37,090 nt of DNA from Desulfuromonadaceae bacterium. GTDB taxonomy: Bacteria; Desulfobacterota; Desulfuromonadia; Desulfuromonadales; SZUA-540. Position numbers and translations under genes: made by a program. Location of the stretch: NCBI GenBank assembly GCA_003250235.1, contig QKGY01000449.1, positions 1 to 37,090 of the forward strand, given 5' to 3'. The notes beneath the pieces are model-generated. The model was not told the origin of the DNA. It searched no databases and was given only the letters and a program-made list of their open reading frames with translations. Numbering within the stretch: position 1 is the stretch's first letter; each line of letters starts with the position of its first letter. This document shows positions 7,636-15,801 of this stretch, in pieces.

Positions 7636-9006
7636 CTATCCCATATCTTCGCGACGCGACTGGTTTTCAAAGCGCGTATATTCCCCGCGAAAGGTGAGAT
7701 GAACGGTGCCGATAGGGCCGTTACGCTGTTTGCCGATGATGATCTCGGCATCCTTGTCATGCCCCTTCTCGCAAGAATTATCCCTTTTTTTACAGGCATC
7801 ACAATACACCGCTTCGCGGTAGACGAACATGATCACGTCGGCATCCTGTTCGATCGCACCGGATTCACGCAGGTCCGCCATGATCGGCCGTTTATCCGTC
7901 CTGTTTTCAAGGGATCGGTTCAACTGGGACAGCGCCAGAACAGGCACATCGAGTTCCTTGGCCAATGCCTTGAGGGATCGGGATATCTCGGAAATCTCCT
8001 GCTGCCGGCTCTCGGAATTATGCCCCTGCATGAGCTGCAGATAGTCGACCACCACCATGCCGAGGCCTTTGTCGGCCTTCAAACGTCTCGCTTTGGCCCT
8101 GAGTTCAAGGATCGAAATGGCAGGCGTATCATCGATATAAATCGGCGCTTCACTCAGCAGACCGGCCCCATTGGTGAGTTTGGGCCAGTCCGACTCGCCG
8201 AGATGACCGGTTCGCAGCCGGCTGGCATCGACCCTGGACACGGAGCACAGCATACGCTGCACCAACTGCTCTTTACTCATCTCCAGCGAGAAGATGATAG
8301 TCGGCGTTTTCCGCTCTGAATGAACGGCGGCATTCTCGACGAGGTTCACGACAAAAGCCGTCTTACCCATCGAAGGACGTCCGGCAATAATCACCAGATC
8401 TCCCCCCTGCAGGCCGGCCGTCATCTGATCCAGGTCCAGAAACCCGGTAGGCACACCAGTGACCAGCTCTTTGCGATCATAGAGCTTCTCGATGGCTTTG
8501 AAGGTGTCTTTGAGAATGTCCTTGGTAGAAAAATAGGAGGGTCGGGACTTCATCCCGGCAATTTCAAATATCGATTTTTCGGCCCAGTCGAGGGTGGATT
8601 CCATATCCCCACCCTCGTACCCCCGGGTGGCGATCTCCGTAGCCACGCCGATGAGACGCCGGGCAAGAGCCTTCTCCTTGACCATCCGGCAATAATAGGC
8701 AATGTTGGCCGCCGTGGGCACATAATCGACCAGCGTAGCCAGATAGCTCGCACCACCGACGGCCTCAAGGTCGCCGTTCTGCTGCAACGCCGAGCTCAAG
8801 GTAACAAGATCGGCCGGTTCACCACGATCGGAAAGGTCGATCAGGGTCTTAAAAATTTTGCGGTGGCTTTCGCGGTAGAAATCGTCGGGGACCAGAATTT
8901 CAAGGGCCTTGTTCAAGGCCTGATTTTCCAGCAGAATTCCGCCGAGGACGGACATTTCCCCTTCAAGTTGCTGGGGTGGGAGCCGATGAGACGGTATATT
9001 TTCCAT
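7636..9006 (-). CDS. dnaB: Replicative DNA helicase DnaB
   Basis: Hexameric 5'-3' helicase of the replication fork, 456 residues. The N-terminal DnaB domain (PPQQLEGEMSVLGGILL) is followed by the RecA-like core: Walker A AGRPSMGKTAF with Lys215, Walker B VVVDYLQLM, arginine-rich DLRESGAIEQDAD and the final IIIGKQRNGPIGTV. Between the VIMFVYRE strand and the last motif is a short insert with Cys402, Cys405, Cys412 and His416 (CX2C-X6-C-X3-H), which could bind a metal. No intein is present. The ribosome-binding site is poor, so translation may depend on the upstream genes. Last gene of the rpsF-rpsR-DUF2232-rplI-dnaB operon. Confidence 0.97.
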   Translation of the reverse strand: MENIPSHRLPPQQLEGEMSVLGGILLENQALNKALEILVPDDFYRESHRKIFKTLIDLSDRGEPADLVTLSSALQQNGDLEAVGGASYLATLVDYVPTAANIAYYCRMVKEKALARRLIGVATEIATRGYEGGDMESTLDWAEKSIFEIAGMKSRPSYFSTKDILKDTFKAIEKLYDRKELVTGVPTGFLDLDQMTAGLQGGDLVIIAGRPSMGKTAFVVNLVENAAVHSERKTPTIIFSLEMSKEQLVQRMLCSVSRVDASRLRTGHLGESDWPKLTNGAGLLSEAPIYIDDTPAISILELRAKARRLKADKGLGMVVVDYLQLMQGHNSESRQQEISEISRSLKALAKELDVPVLALSQLNRSLENRTDKRPIMADLRESGAIEQDADVIMFVYREAVYCDACKKRDNSCEKGHDKDAEIIIGKQRNGPIGTVHLTFRGEYTRFENQSRREDMG

Positions 9007-9075
9007 TCGGCAACGCAGCGCTAGAGGTGGGTGGTCGGGCAGGGAGAGAATGGCCTCTCCCCGCCCGGATAAGCC

Positions 9076-9522
9076 TTACTCGGCAGCGACGACATTCACC
9101 TTGACGGTGGCAACGACGCCCGCCTGCAACTTGACAGGGACTTCATGCATCCCCAGGGTCTTGATCGGCTCGTCAAGAACGATCTTCTTGCGATCAATCT
9201 CAATCCCGGCTTCCTGGAGTTTGGTTTCGATCTCCATCGTGGTGACGGCGCCGTACAGTTTGCCCTCTTCACCGGCACGATGGCTGATGACACAGGTTGC
9301 CGCCTCGATCTTGCCTTTGAGAAGATTGGCCGCATCAGAAATTTTTTGCATCTTGTGCGCCAGCTGACGCTTCTGATGATCAAGCTCCTTCACATTGCGC
9401 TCGTTGGCCTCCATGGCCAGTCCACGCGGGACAAGGTAATTACGCGCGTAACCGGGCTTGACCTTGACCAGGTCACCGATATTGCCCAGGTTCTCCACAT
9501 TTTCGGTCAGAATGATTTTCAT
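9076..9522 (-). CDS. rplI: 50S ribosomal protein L9
   Basis: The 148-residue product begins MKIILTENVENLGNIGDLVKVKPGYARNYLVP-like sequence, the signature N-domain that binds 23S rRNA, followed by the long charged connecting helix and the C-terminal domain; full family length. An AGGAGGAG site precedes the ATG by about four bases. It sits between the DUF2232 gene and dnaB in a ribosome/replication operon whose order is widely conserved. No oddities seen. Confidence 0.97.
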   Translation of the reverse strand: MKIILTENVENLGNIGDLVKVKPGYARNYLVPRGLAMEANERNVKELDHQKRQLAHKMQKISDAANLLKGKIEAATCVISHRAGEEGKLYGAVTTMEIETKLQEAGIEIDRKKIVLDEPIKTLGMHEVPVKLQAGVVATVKVNVVAAE

Positions 9523-9543
9523 CGATCTCCTCCTGAAAAGGAT

Positions 9544-10470
9544 CTACGTTTCTTTGATCTTTGGTTTTCTGAAATCGGCCCACAAATCAAACACGCCGAA
9601 GCCGGTTACAATCAAAGGCAGAGGATTCAGCACCATGATCAGCACATACCCCAAAACCTTAAAAACGGGCGGCAGGTTCTTTTTGCGGAAGAAAAAACTG
9701 ACAATCGCCAGCCCATGCAGAAAATAAATGGGCAGAACAATAGTCAAAATATTAAGAGCGATCACCCCCAAAGGCCCGTTCAAAAGAACGAATCCAAAGC
9801 CGCCGCTGATCAACCCCCACACCAACCAAGGCGGGGCATGCCAGAGAGCGAAAGGGGGGCCTGAAACCACGTACCAGCCGGCAGAAAGCCGGGAGAGCAA
9901 ATAAACCGTTAACAACAGCATGGACCAGGTGACCGTCAAAGCCAGTCCGGGATAGGCCTGCACGAAAAAATCGGCCAGGCGTTTCCCAAGCTGCTGAAAT
10001 TCTTCTTTCTGTTCCGGCGTAGCAGATCCCTGCTGATACAACGACAGGGTCTGTTCTATTTCTTTCTTCGCATAGTCCTGCACCATGTGTCGGGCAGGTA
10101 CGCCCTGACTGAGGCTGTATGCGCCAAGCGCCAAGCCTCCAAGTGCCACGGAACCCAATGTTGCCAGCGCCACGGCACGGTCCCAGGACCAGAATCGCCG
10201 AAGAAAATAAGGGAGCAGAAAAGACGCCACACCAAATTGCAGCAGATAGGCAAGCGCTCCCTCGAGTTCACCGGCGGCAGCAAGTACACCGGAACTGGCC
10301 ACAACCACCAGCCCGCCGACAACGGAACCGGCTCGCATATGCGCATATGCCGCCGGCAGAGGGATCAGAAAGTTGAGGAAGGCGCCGACTGATCCCAATG
10401 CCCCCGCACTTATCTGCAGCATCAGAGTCAGAACGGTTCCTCCGAAAAGAAAGAGACCGCGTTGACCCAT
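9544..10470 (-). CDS. DUF2232 (YybS-like) integral membrane protein
   Basis: A 308-residue, strongly hydrophobic protein with about eight predicted membrane helices (for example LMLQISAGALGSVGAF and LALTVTWSMLLLTVYLL). Membrane proteins of this family are regularly encoded between rpsR and rplI, and relatives are called YybS/DUF2232; their function is not established, although the fold recalls S-component-like small-molecule transporters. I start at the ATG at 10468-10470, which has a GGGAG site; the frame continues seven codons further upstream. The conserved linkage to S6/S18/L9 is the best clue to a role. Confidence 0.82.
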   Translation of the reverse strand: MGQRGLFLFGGTVLTLMLQISAGALGSVGAFLNFLIPLPAAYAHMRAGSVVGGLVVVASSGVLAAAGELEGALAYLLQFGVASFLLPYFLRRFWSWDRAVALATLGSVALGGLALGAYSLSQGVPARHMVQDYAKKEIEQTLSLYQQGSATPEQKEEFQQLGKRLADFFVQAYPGLALTVTWSMLLLTVYLLSRLSAGWYVVSGPPFALWHAPPWLVWGLISGGFGFVLLNGPLGVIALNILTIVLPIYFLHGLAIVSFFFRKKNLPPVFKVLGYVLIMVLNPLPLIVTGFGVFDLWADFRKPKIKET

Positions 10471-10505
10471 ATCAACTCCCTTCAAAGTCACCCTAATCCA
10501 GGAGC

Positions 10506-10790
10506 TTAGTCGATCGCGTGCCCGGTAGTAAAGGGCAGCAGGGCAATGTTACGAGCCCGCTTGATCGCTTCGCAGACTTTGCGCTGATGATCGGCACAGT
10601 TACCGGAAATTCTGCGGGGAACGATTTTCCCACGCTCAGAGACAAAGTAGCGCAGCGTACGCACTTCCTTGTAATCGATCTTCATCGTCTTGTCGGCGCA
10701 AAAGCGGCATCCCTTGCGACGGACAAAACGCCGGCGGGGAGCTGAAGAAGAAGATGTCGGTTTTTTTCCTGCGGATTTATCGAAAGCCAT
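10506..10790 (-). CDS. rpsR: 30S ribosomal protein S18, cysteine-containing form
   Basis: Small-subunit protein that binds 16S rRNA as a heterodimer with S6, encoded just upstream. The 94-residue chain has the basic core KIDYKEVRTLRYFVSERGKI and the RARNIALLPF tail of S18. An N-terminal CRFC and the later pair CADHQRKVC form a CX2C...CX7C arrangement that suggests a zinc-binding (C+) variant, by analogy with other zinc-dependent ribosomal proteins. The N-terminal extension is Ser/Lys-rich. GGAGG stands well placed before the ATG. Confidence 0.96.
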   Translation of the reverse strand: MAFDKSAGKKPTSSSSAPRRRFVRRKGCRFCADKTMKIDYKEVRTLRYFVSERGKIVPRRISGNCADHQRKVCEAIKRARNIALLPFTTGHAID

Positions 10791-10836
10791 GTATATCCTC
10801 CGTAAAGTGATTCAAAAATCTGTTCAGGCGAAGTCG

Positions 10837-11193
10837 TTATTCAGCCTCGGTCGTTTCTTCAGCGGCTGCGGGTTCTTCGGTCTCAGCGGGTGCCGTGGCT
10901 TCAAAGCCTTTGGGCAGAAACACCGTCTGAAACTTCATGATCTTCTCATCGATCCGCATGCGGCGCTCAAACTCTTTGATGACTTCGGGCTGGGCCTCGA
11001 ACACGGTCAGGACATAGCTTCCGCGGGTCTGCTTCTGGATGGGATAGGCCATTTTGCGCACGCCCCACTCATCCACCTTGATGATGTTGGCGCCCTGCTC
11101 GGTCAGGACATCCTTGAACTTGTTGACGACAGCGGCATAATCATCACCGGTCGCCTCGGGGTTGACGATGTAGATTGTTTCGTAGGTTCGCAT
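10837..11193 (-). CDS. rpsF: 30S ribosomal protein S6
   Basis: First gene of the operon. The 118 residues start MRTYETIYIVNPEATGDDY and include WGVRKMAYPIQKQTRGSYVL, both diagnostic of S6, and end in a Glu/Ala-rich acidic tail. It pairs with S18 on the 30S platform. GAGGAGG lies about nine bases before the ATG. The leader upstream contains a structured element that may be the S6:S18 autoregulatory motif. Confidence 0.97.
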   Translation of the reverse strand: MRTYETIYIVNPEATGDDYAAVVNKFKDVLTEQGANIIKVDEWGVRKMAYPIQKQTRGSYVLTVFEAQPEVIKEFERRMRIDEKIMKFQTVFLPKGFEATAPAETEEPAAAEETTEAE

Positions 11194-11219
11194 TCGTGTT
11201 ACCTCCTCGTGGGTTGGTT

Positions 11220-11275
11220 AGCCCCGGGGCTCTGATCGCCCGGAGCAAGGAGCGGGCACCACCCGGCACCCGATC
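11220..11275 (-). promoter_or_regulatory. Structured rpsF leader, candidate S6:S18 autoregulatory motif
   Basis: In the minus-strand transcript GATCG (11271-11275) pairs with CGATC (11234-11238), enclosing an inner CCGG/CCGG pairing and a bulge containing GGTGCCG. Next comes the perfect 12-bp palindrome AGCCCCGGGGCT (11220-11231), about 25 bases before the rpsF start. A leader RNA with a conserved CCG that binds the S6:S18 dimer is known before rpsF in many bacteria. I see the pairing and a CCG but cannot confirm the family's consensus. Confidence 0.35.
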
Positions 11276-11289
11276 TAGACAAAATTGAC

Positions 11290-11318
11290 TTTTTAGCATA
11301 TATCAACGGCTAATTCAA
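11290..11318 (-). promoter_or_regulatory. Candidate sigma-70 promoter of the rpsF operon
   Basis: On the minus strand TTGAAT (11313-11318), 17 bases, TAAAAA (11290-11295). The region is the only AT-rich stretch between ychF and rpsF. The match is modest; a second TTGATA lies just inside the spacer. Confidence 0.3.
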
Positions 11319-11328
11319 CGATTAATCC

Positions 11329-12423
11329 TCAAACGTTGAAACGGAAGTGCATAACGTCGCCATCCTTGACGACATATTCCTTGCCTTCGAGCCGCATCAG
11401 CCCCTTTTCTTTGGCCCCCGACTCCCCACCGGCCCGGATGAAATCGTCAAAACCGGTCACCTCGGCACGGATGAATCCCTTTTCGAAATCGGTATGGATC
11501 ACTCCCGCAGCTCCCGGAGCTTTGGTTCCTGCCGATATGGTCCAGGCTCGCACCTCTTTGACGCCGGCGGTAAAATAGGTGATAAGCCCAAGCAGATGAT
11601 ACCCCGCATGAATCATGCGATCGAGGCCGGATTCGGGCAACCCCATCTCTTTGAGAAACTCGGATTTTTCCTCGCCGTCGAGTTCAGCGATCTCCGCTTC
11701 AATCTTCCCGCAGATCACCACGAACTCTGCGTTCTGCTCAGCGGAAAACTTCCTGAGCCGTTCGACGTAAGGATGCTCACCCTGCAAATCATCCTCGGCA
11801 ACGTTGGCGACGTAAAGAACCGGTTTGGACGTGATCAGGTGCAGATCCCTGAGAATACGGCGTTCTTCCTGAGAGAGCTCCGCAGAACGGGCCGGAAGAC
11901 CTTCGTTGAGAGCTCCCCGAACCGCCTGAAGGACCGCCAGCTCTTCCTGCATCTTCTTGTCACCGCTCTTCGCCTGCTTTTCCGTGCGGTTTATCCGCTT
12001 TTCCACCGAATCGAGATCAGCCAGATTGAGTTCCGTCTGAATAACTTCCACATCCCGCAACGGGTCGACCGATCCATCCACATGCACGACATTCTCGTCC
12101 TCGAAACAGCGGACGATATGAGCGATGGCATCCACCTGCCGGATATGGCCGAGAAACTGATTGCCCAGTCCCTCCCCCTTGCTCGCACCCTTCACAAGCC
12201 CGGCAATGTCGACGAATTCCATGGTTGTTGGCACAACACGCTCTGGATGAACGACGGCTGCCAGTTGATCAAGACGCGGATCGGGCACGCTGACAACGCC
12301 GACATTCGGCTCGATCGTACAGAAGGGGTAGTTTGCCGATTCGGCGCCTGCCGAAGTGATGGCGTTGAAAATGGTGGACTTACCGACATTAGGCAATCCG
12401 ACAATACCGCATTTGAAACCCAT
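11329..12423 (-). CDS. ychF: Obg-family GTPase/ATPase YchF
   Basis: Ribosome-associated P-loop NTPase, full length at 364 residues. It shows G1 GLPNVGKST near the N-terminus, the G3-like DIAGLVKGASKGEGLGNQFL, the unusual G4 variant NVAEDD (NxxE rather than NKxD, which in this family favours ATP), and the C-terminal TGS domain with FTAGVKEVRAWTI, EKGFIRAEV and the closing KDGDVMHFRFNV. Cytosolic. It lies between hppA, which ends with its own terminator, and the rpsF operon. Confidence 0.97.
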   Translation of the reverse strand: MGFKCGIVGLPNVGKSTIFNAITSAGAESANYPFCTIEPNVGVVSVPDPRLDQLAAVVHPERVVPTTMEFVDIAGLVKGASKGEGLGNQFLGHIRQVDAIAHIVRCFEDENVVHVDGSVDPLRDVEVIQTELNLADLDSVEKRINRTEKQAKSGDKKMQEELAVLQAVRGALNEGLPARSAELSQEERRILRDLHLITSKPVLYVANVAEDDLQGEHPYVERLRKFSAEQNAEFVVICGKIEAEIAELDGEEKSEFLKEMGLPESGLDRMIHAGYHLLGLITYFTAGVKEVRAWTISAGTKAPGAAGVIHTDFEKGFIRAEVTGFDDFIRAGGESGAKEKGLMRLEGKEYVVKDGDVMHFRFNV

Positions 12424-12447
12424 TTTTCACATTCCTACACAAAAGAA

Positions 12448-12474
12448 GATAGCCGGGAGCTCGTCCCGGCTATC
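12448..12474 (-). terminator. Rho-independent terminator after hppA
   Basis: GATAGCCGGGA and TCCCGGCTATC form a perfect 11-bp stem around a 5-base loop. On the minus strand it is followed by TTCTTTTG. It would stop hppA transcripts and leave ychF to start anew or by read-through. Confidence 0.85.
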
Positions 12475-12505
12475 TGGGTTGTATCAGTTTGATGCTCGTT
12501 TCAGC

Positions 12506-14524
12506 TTAGCCGTTGATAAGCAACGGAGCGATAACCAGCGAAACAACGCTCATCAGCTTGATGAGGATGTTCATGGCCGGCCCGGAAGTGTCTTTGAACG
12601 GGTCGCCGACGGTATCACCGACAACGGCAGCTTTGTGAGCCTCGCCGCCTTTTTTCTCACCGTCGAGTTCACCTTTTTCAATGAACTTTTTGGCGTTGTC
12701 CCAGGCGCCTCCACCATTGGACATCATCAGAGCCAAGAGCACACCGGCCAGAGTAGCACCGGCCAGCATACCGCCGAGCGCTTCCTTCTTCAATAGAAGG
12801 CCGACCAACACCGGAGCGATAACGGCCACGACGCCAGGCAGAATCATTTCGTGAAGAGCCGCGCGAGCCGAGATGTCAACGCACTTCTCCGGCTCCGGCT
12901 TAGCACCGGGCTTACCCTCGAGCAGGCCGGGAATTTCACGGAACTGACGACGGATTTCGTCCACCATTTTGCCGGCGGCACGACCAACGCTGGTCATCGT
13001 CATGGCGCCGATGAAGAACGGCAGAGCCCCGCCGATCAACAGACCGATAACGACCATGGGATTAAGCAGGTTGATGGTTTCAAGCTTAACAGCCGTGGCG
13101 TACGCCGAGAAAAGGGCCAAGGCGGTCAGAGCCGCCGAGCCGATGGCGAAGCCTTTGCCGACTGCAGCGGTGGTATTGCCAATCGCATCGAGACCGTCCG
13201 TGATCTTGCGAACCTCAGGTCCAAGTTCCGCCATCTCGGAGATACCGCCGGCGTTGTCAGCGATAGGACCATAAGCGTCAACCGTCATGGTAACGCCAAC
13301 GGTAGCCAGCATACCAACAGCGGCAATGCCGATGCCGTAGAGGCCGGCAACATAGTTGGCAACGAAGATGCCGACGCAGATGATCAGGATCGGCAGCGCG
13401 CAACTCTCAAGGCCGACAGCAAGGCCGTGAATGATGTTGGTGGCGGGGCCGGTCTTGCTGGCTTCAGCAATACGGGCCACGGGAGCCGAAGCGGTATAAT
13501 ATTCGGTGACCAGACCGATGGTGATCCCGGCAAGAGTACCGGCCAGAACGGCCCAGAAAACCCCGTTGTTGATATGCATGGCACGAGTGATAAAGAAGGT
13601 GGCAACCAGGAAGCCGCCGGCAGCGACGAACGTGGTATAGCGAAGGGCGGCTGCGGGGTCGATGTTCTTGAGGAACTTCATGGAACCAACACCCAGCAGC
13701 GAGAAGCACAGCCCGGCCATGGCCAGAACCAGGGGAAGCAGCATGGCGTTGCCGCGCACAGCCTCACCCCCAAGGATATCCATCTGGCTGGCACCAGCGG
13801 CAGCAGCGATCGCGATGGTAGCAATGATCGAACCGACATAGGATTCGAAGATATCTGCTCCCATGCCCGCGGTGTCGCCAACGCAGTCGCCGACGTTGTC
13901 AGCGATAACGCCGGGGTTACGGGGATCGTCTTCAGGAATACCGGCCTCGACCTTACCGACCAGGTCAGCGCCGACATCGGCCGCCTTGGTGTAGATACCG
14001 CCGCCGACACGGGCAAACAGAGCGATCGAGGAAGCGCCCATGGCAAAGCCGTTGATATACCGGGCCGTTTCGGGGTCGCCGCCGAAAAGGATATAGACGA
14101 TACCGACGCCGATCAGGCCAACCGAAGCCACGGAAAGCCCCATGACGGCGCCGCCGTTGAAGGAAACCATCAGAGCGGCTCCCTGTCCGGTCGTTCTCGC
14201 CGCTTCAGCCGTACGGACGTTGGCGCGGGTAGCCGCCTTCATGCCGATAAATCCGCAGAGCATGGAGCACAGGGCCCCACCCAGGAAAGCAAACGCGGTC
14301 TGGAAGCCCATCCCCAGAACGATCAGGAAAAAGACCAGTATGATGAAGACCGAAAGAACCGTGTACTCACGCTTCAAAAACGCCATGGCGCCTGCGTGAA
14401 TCGCCTCGGAAATTTCCTTCATCTTCTCGTTACCGACCGGTTGGGCCTTGATCACATTGTAGATCACGATGGCGAGTGCGAACCCGACCACCCCCAGAAT
14501 GGGGGCATACATTGGCAAATTCAT
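12506..14524 (-). CDS. hppA: Membrane-bound ion-pumping pyrophosphatase, K+-dependent type
   Basis: Hydrolyses pyrophosphate and pumps H+ and/or Na+ across the inner membrane. The 672 residues have about 16 membrane helices and the catalytic loops DVGADLVGKVE (183-193), DNVGDCVGDTAGMGADIFESY, DAYGPIADNAGG and the final VVGDTVGDPFKDTSGPA. The stretch GNTTAAVGKG at 449-458 has Ala where K+-independent enzymes have Lys (GNTTKA), which places it in the K+-dependent subclass; the pumped ion is not decided by what I can read. An AAGGG site precedes the ATG. It begins only 31 bases after pth and ends in its own terminator. Confidence 0.96.
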   Translation of the reverse strand: MNLPMYAPILGVVGFALAIVIYNVIKAQPVGNEKMKEISEAIHAGAMAFLKREYTVLSVFIILVFFLIVLGMGFQTAFAFLGGALCSMLCGFIGMKAATRANVRTAEAARTTGQGAALMVSFNGGAVMGLSVASVGLIGVGIVYILFGGDPETARYINGFAMGASSIALFARVGGGIYTKAADVGADLVGKVEAGIPEDDPRNPGVIADNVGDCVGDTAGMGADIFESYVGSIIATIAIAAAAGASQMDILGGEAVRGNAMLLPLVLAMAGLCFSLLGVGSMKFLKNIDPAAALRYTTFVAAGGFLVATFFITRAMHINNGVFWAVLAGTLAGITIGLVTEYYTASAPVARIAEASKTGPATNIIHGLAVGLESCALPILIICVGIFVANYVAGLYGIGIAAVGMLATVGVTMTVDAYGPIADNAGGISEMAELGPEVRKITDGLDAIGNTTAAVGKGFAIGSAALTALALFSAYATAVKLETINLLNPMVVIGLLIGGALPFFIGAMTMTSVGRAAGKMVDEIRRQFREIPGLLEGKPGAKPEPEKCVDISARAALHEMILPGVVAVIAPVLVGLLLKKEALGGMLAGATLAGVLLALMMSNGGGAWDNAKKFIEKGELDGEKKGGEAHKAAVVGDTVGDPFKDTSGPAMNILIKLMSVVSLVIAPLLING

Positions 14525-14555
14525 GTTTGTCCCTTACCCTCTCTTTCCTGTGGAA

Positions 14556-15131
14556 TTAATTTCGAGCGTCCCGATTATTGAATTCGTTCATGGCCCAGGC
14601 AACCCCCTTTTCCAGGATGGTTTCGACCGCCATGGCCGCATTCTCCAAAACAGTTCCGAGTGCTTTTTTTTCCTCAGCGGAAAACGGACCCAAGACGTAT
14701 CCCGCGACATCCCCCCCACCAGAAGGGCGACCGACCCCGACCTTGACCCGGACAAATTCCCCGCTACCGAGAATCTCGCGGATACTGCGGATCCCATTAT
14801 GCCCGCCATGTCCTCCTCCGGTTTTGATCTTCAGGGTACCGAAGGGCAGATCGATATCGTCGTGAATCACAATCAAATCCCCCGGTCCAAGGCCGAGGGA
14901 TTTGCAGGCCGAGCCAACACTGGCCCCGCTCAGATTCATGAATGTCTGCGGCAGAAGGAGGGTGGCTTGCTGTCCGGCAACGTTTCCGGCTCCGTAAACC
15001 CCCTGATAGCCTTTTTTCTTCAGACTGACGGAAGCACGCTCCGCCAGTTCCTGTACCACCAAGAAACCAATATTGTGCCGGGTGCCGGCATATTTGTCCC
15101 CGGGGTTCCCCAGGCCAGCAACCAGCTTCAA
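14556..15131 (-). CDS. pth: Peptidyl-tRNA hydrolase
   Basis: Releases tRNA from stalled peptidyl-tRNA. The 191 residues begin KLVAGLGNPGDKYAGTRHNIGF, with the catalytic His19 and Asn9, and include the LLLPQTFMNLSG and VIHDDIDLPFG motifs, with GGGGHNG-type (TGGGHGGHNGIRSI) substrate loop. The start codon appears to be TTG at 15129-15131, two bases after the rplY stop, with a GAGG about ten bases upstream inside rplY; no ATG lies nearby in frame. This argues for translational coupling to rplY. The ctc/rplY-pth pairing is common in bacteria. Confidence 0.95.
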   Translation of the reverse strand: MKLVAGLGNPGDKYAGTRHNIGFLVVQELAERASVSLKKKGYQGVYGAGNVAGQQATLLLPQTFMNLSGASVGSACKSLGLGPGDLIVIHDDIDLPFGTLKIKTGGGHGGHNGIRSIREILGSGEFVRVKVGVGRPSGGGDVAGYVLGPFSAEEKKALGTVLENAAMAVETILEKGVAWAMNEFNNRDARN

Positions 15132-15133
15132 AA

Positions 15134-15739
15134 TCAGGCCTCTTCAGCAGCGCCTTCCGTCGCGCCTTCTTCTTCTTCCGCCTTACGCCCGGTCACGGTG
15201 ATGACCGTAAAGTTGACGTCGTGAGGAACTTCAATCCCTTCGGGCAGAACCAGGTCCTCGACGTGAAGAACGCCGCCAATTTTCAAATCGGAAACATTCA
15301 CCTCGATGGCCGAGGGAATGTTGGAGGGCAGACAAACCACCTCGAGTTCATGACGGATGACCTGGAGGTTACCGCCTTCCTTCTCTCCCTTGGATTTGCC
15401 CACGGGATGGACCGGCACCAGAACATGGGTCTTCTTGCCCATCTCGATGGCCTGAAAATCCGCATGCCACATATCGCGACGAATAGGATCGACCTGGAGG
15501 TCCTTGAGGATAACGACCTTTCCGTCAACGGCCGGCACGCCGGAGAGTTTGATCAAGGTGTTCCAACCAGCCTCAGTAGCAATCGCCTCTTCCAGAGCCT
15601 TGGGCTCAACGGAAACGGAACAGGGAGCCATTCCCTTGCCGTAAACAACCGCAGGGACGAGACCCTGACGACGGAGACTGCGGGATCCCCCTTTACCGAT
15701 TCTCTCGCGTGCGGAAACCTTCAGTTCTGTATTTGCCAT
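15134..15739 (-). CDS. rplY: 50S ribosomal protein L25, Ctc (TL5) form
   Basis: Binds 5S rRNA. At 201 residues it is the long form: an N-terminal L25 domain (ELKVSARERIGKGGSRSLRRQG, PAVVYGKG) followed by the Ctc/TL5 C-terminal beta domain (VEVVCLPSNIPSAIEVNVSDLKIG) and a Glu/Ala-rich acidic tail. GGAGG stands upstream of the ATG. It lies between prs and pth, as in many bacteria, and its end is immediately followed by the TTG start of pth. Confidence 0.96.
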   Translation of the reverse strand: MANTELKVSARERIGKGGSRSLRRQGLVPAVVYGKGMAPCSVSVEPKALEEAIATEAGWNTLIKLSGVPAVDGKVVILKDLQVDPIRRDMWHADFQAIEMGKKTHVLVPVHPVGKSKGEKEGGNLQVIRHELEVVCLPSNIPSAIEVNVSDLKIGGVLHVEDLVLPEGIEVPHDVNFTVITVTGRKAEEEEGATEGAAEEA

Positions 15740-15801
15740 TTTCGTGTTCCTCCATTGATCTGATAACTGACTGACAGTTAATTATTTACAGGTATCGGTT
15801 G

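Noticed and set aside
12851..14581. A 576-codon open frame on the plus strand
   Set aside because: It lies entirely opposite hppA, has low-complexity Gly/Asp/His-rich composition and no recognisable domain; it reflects the codon bias of hppA.
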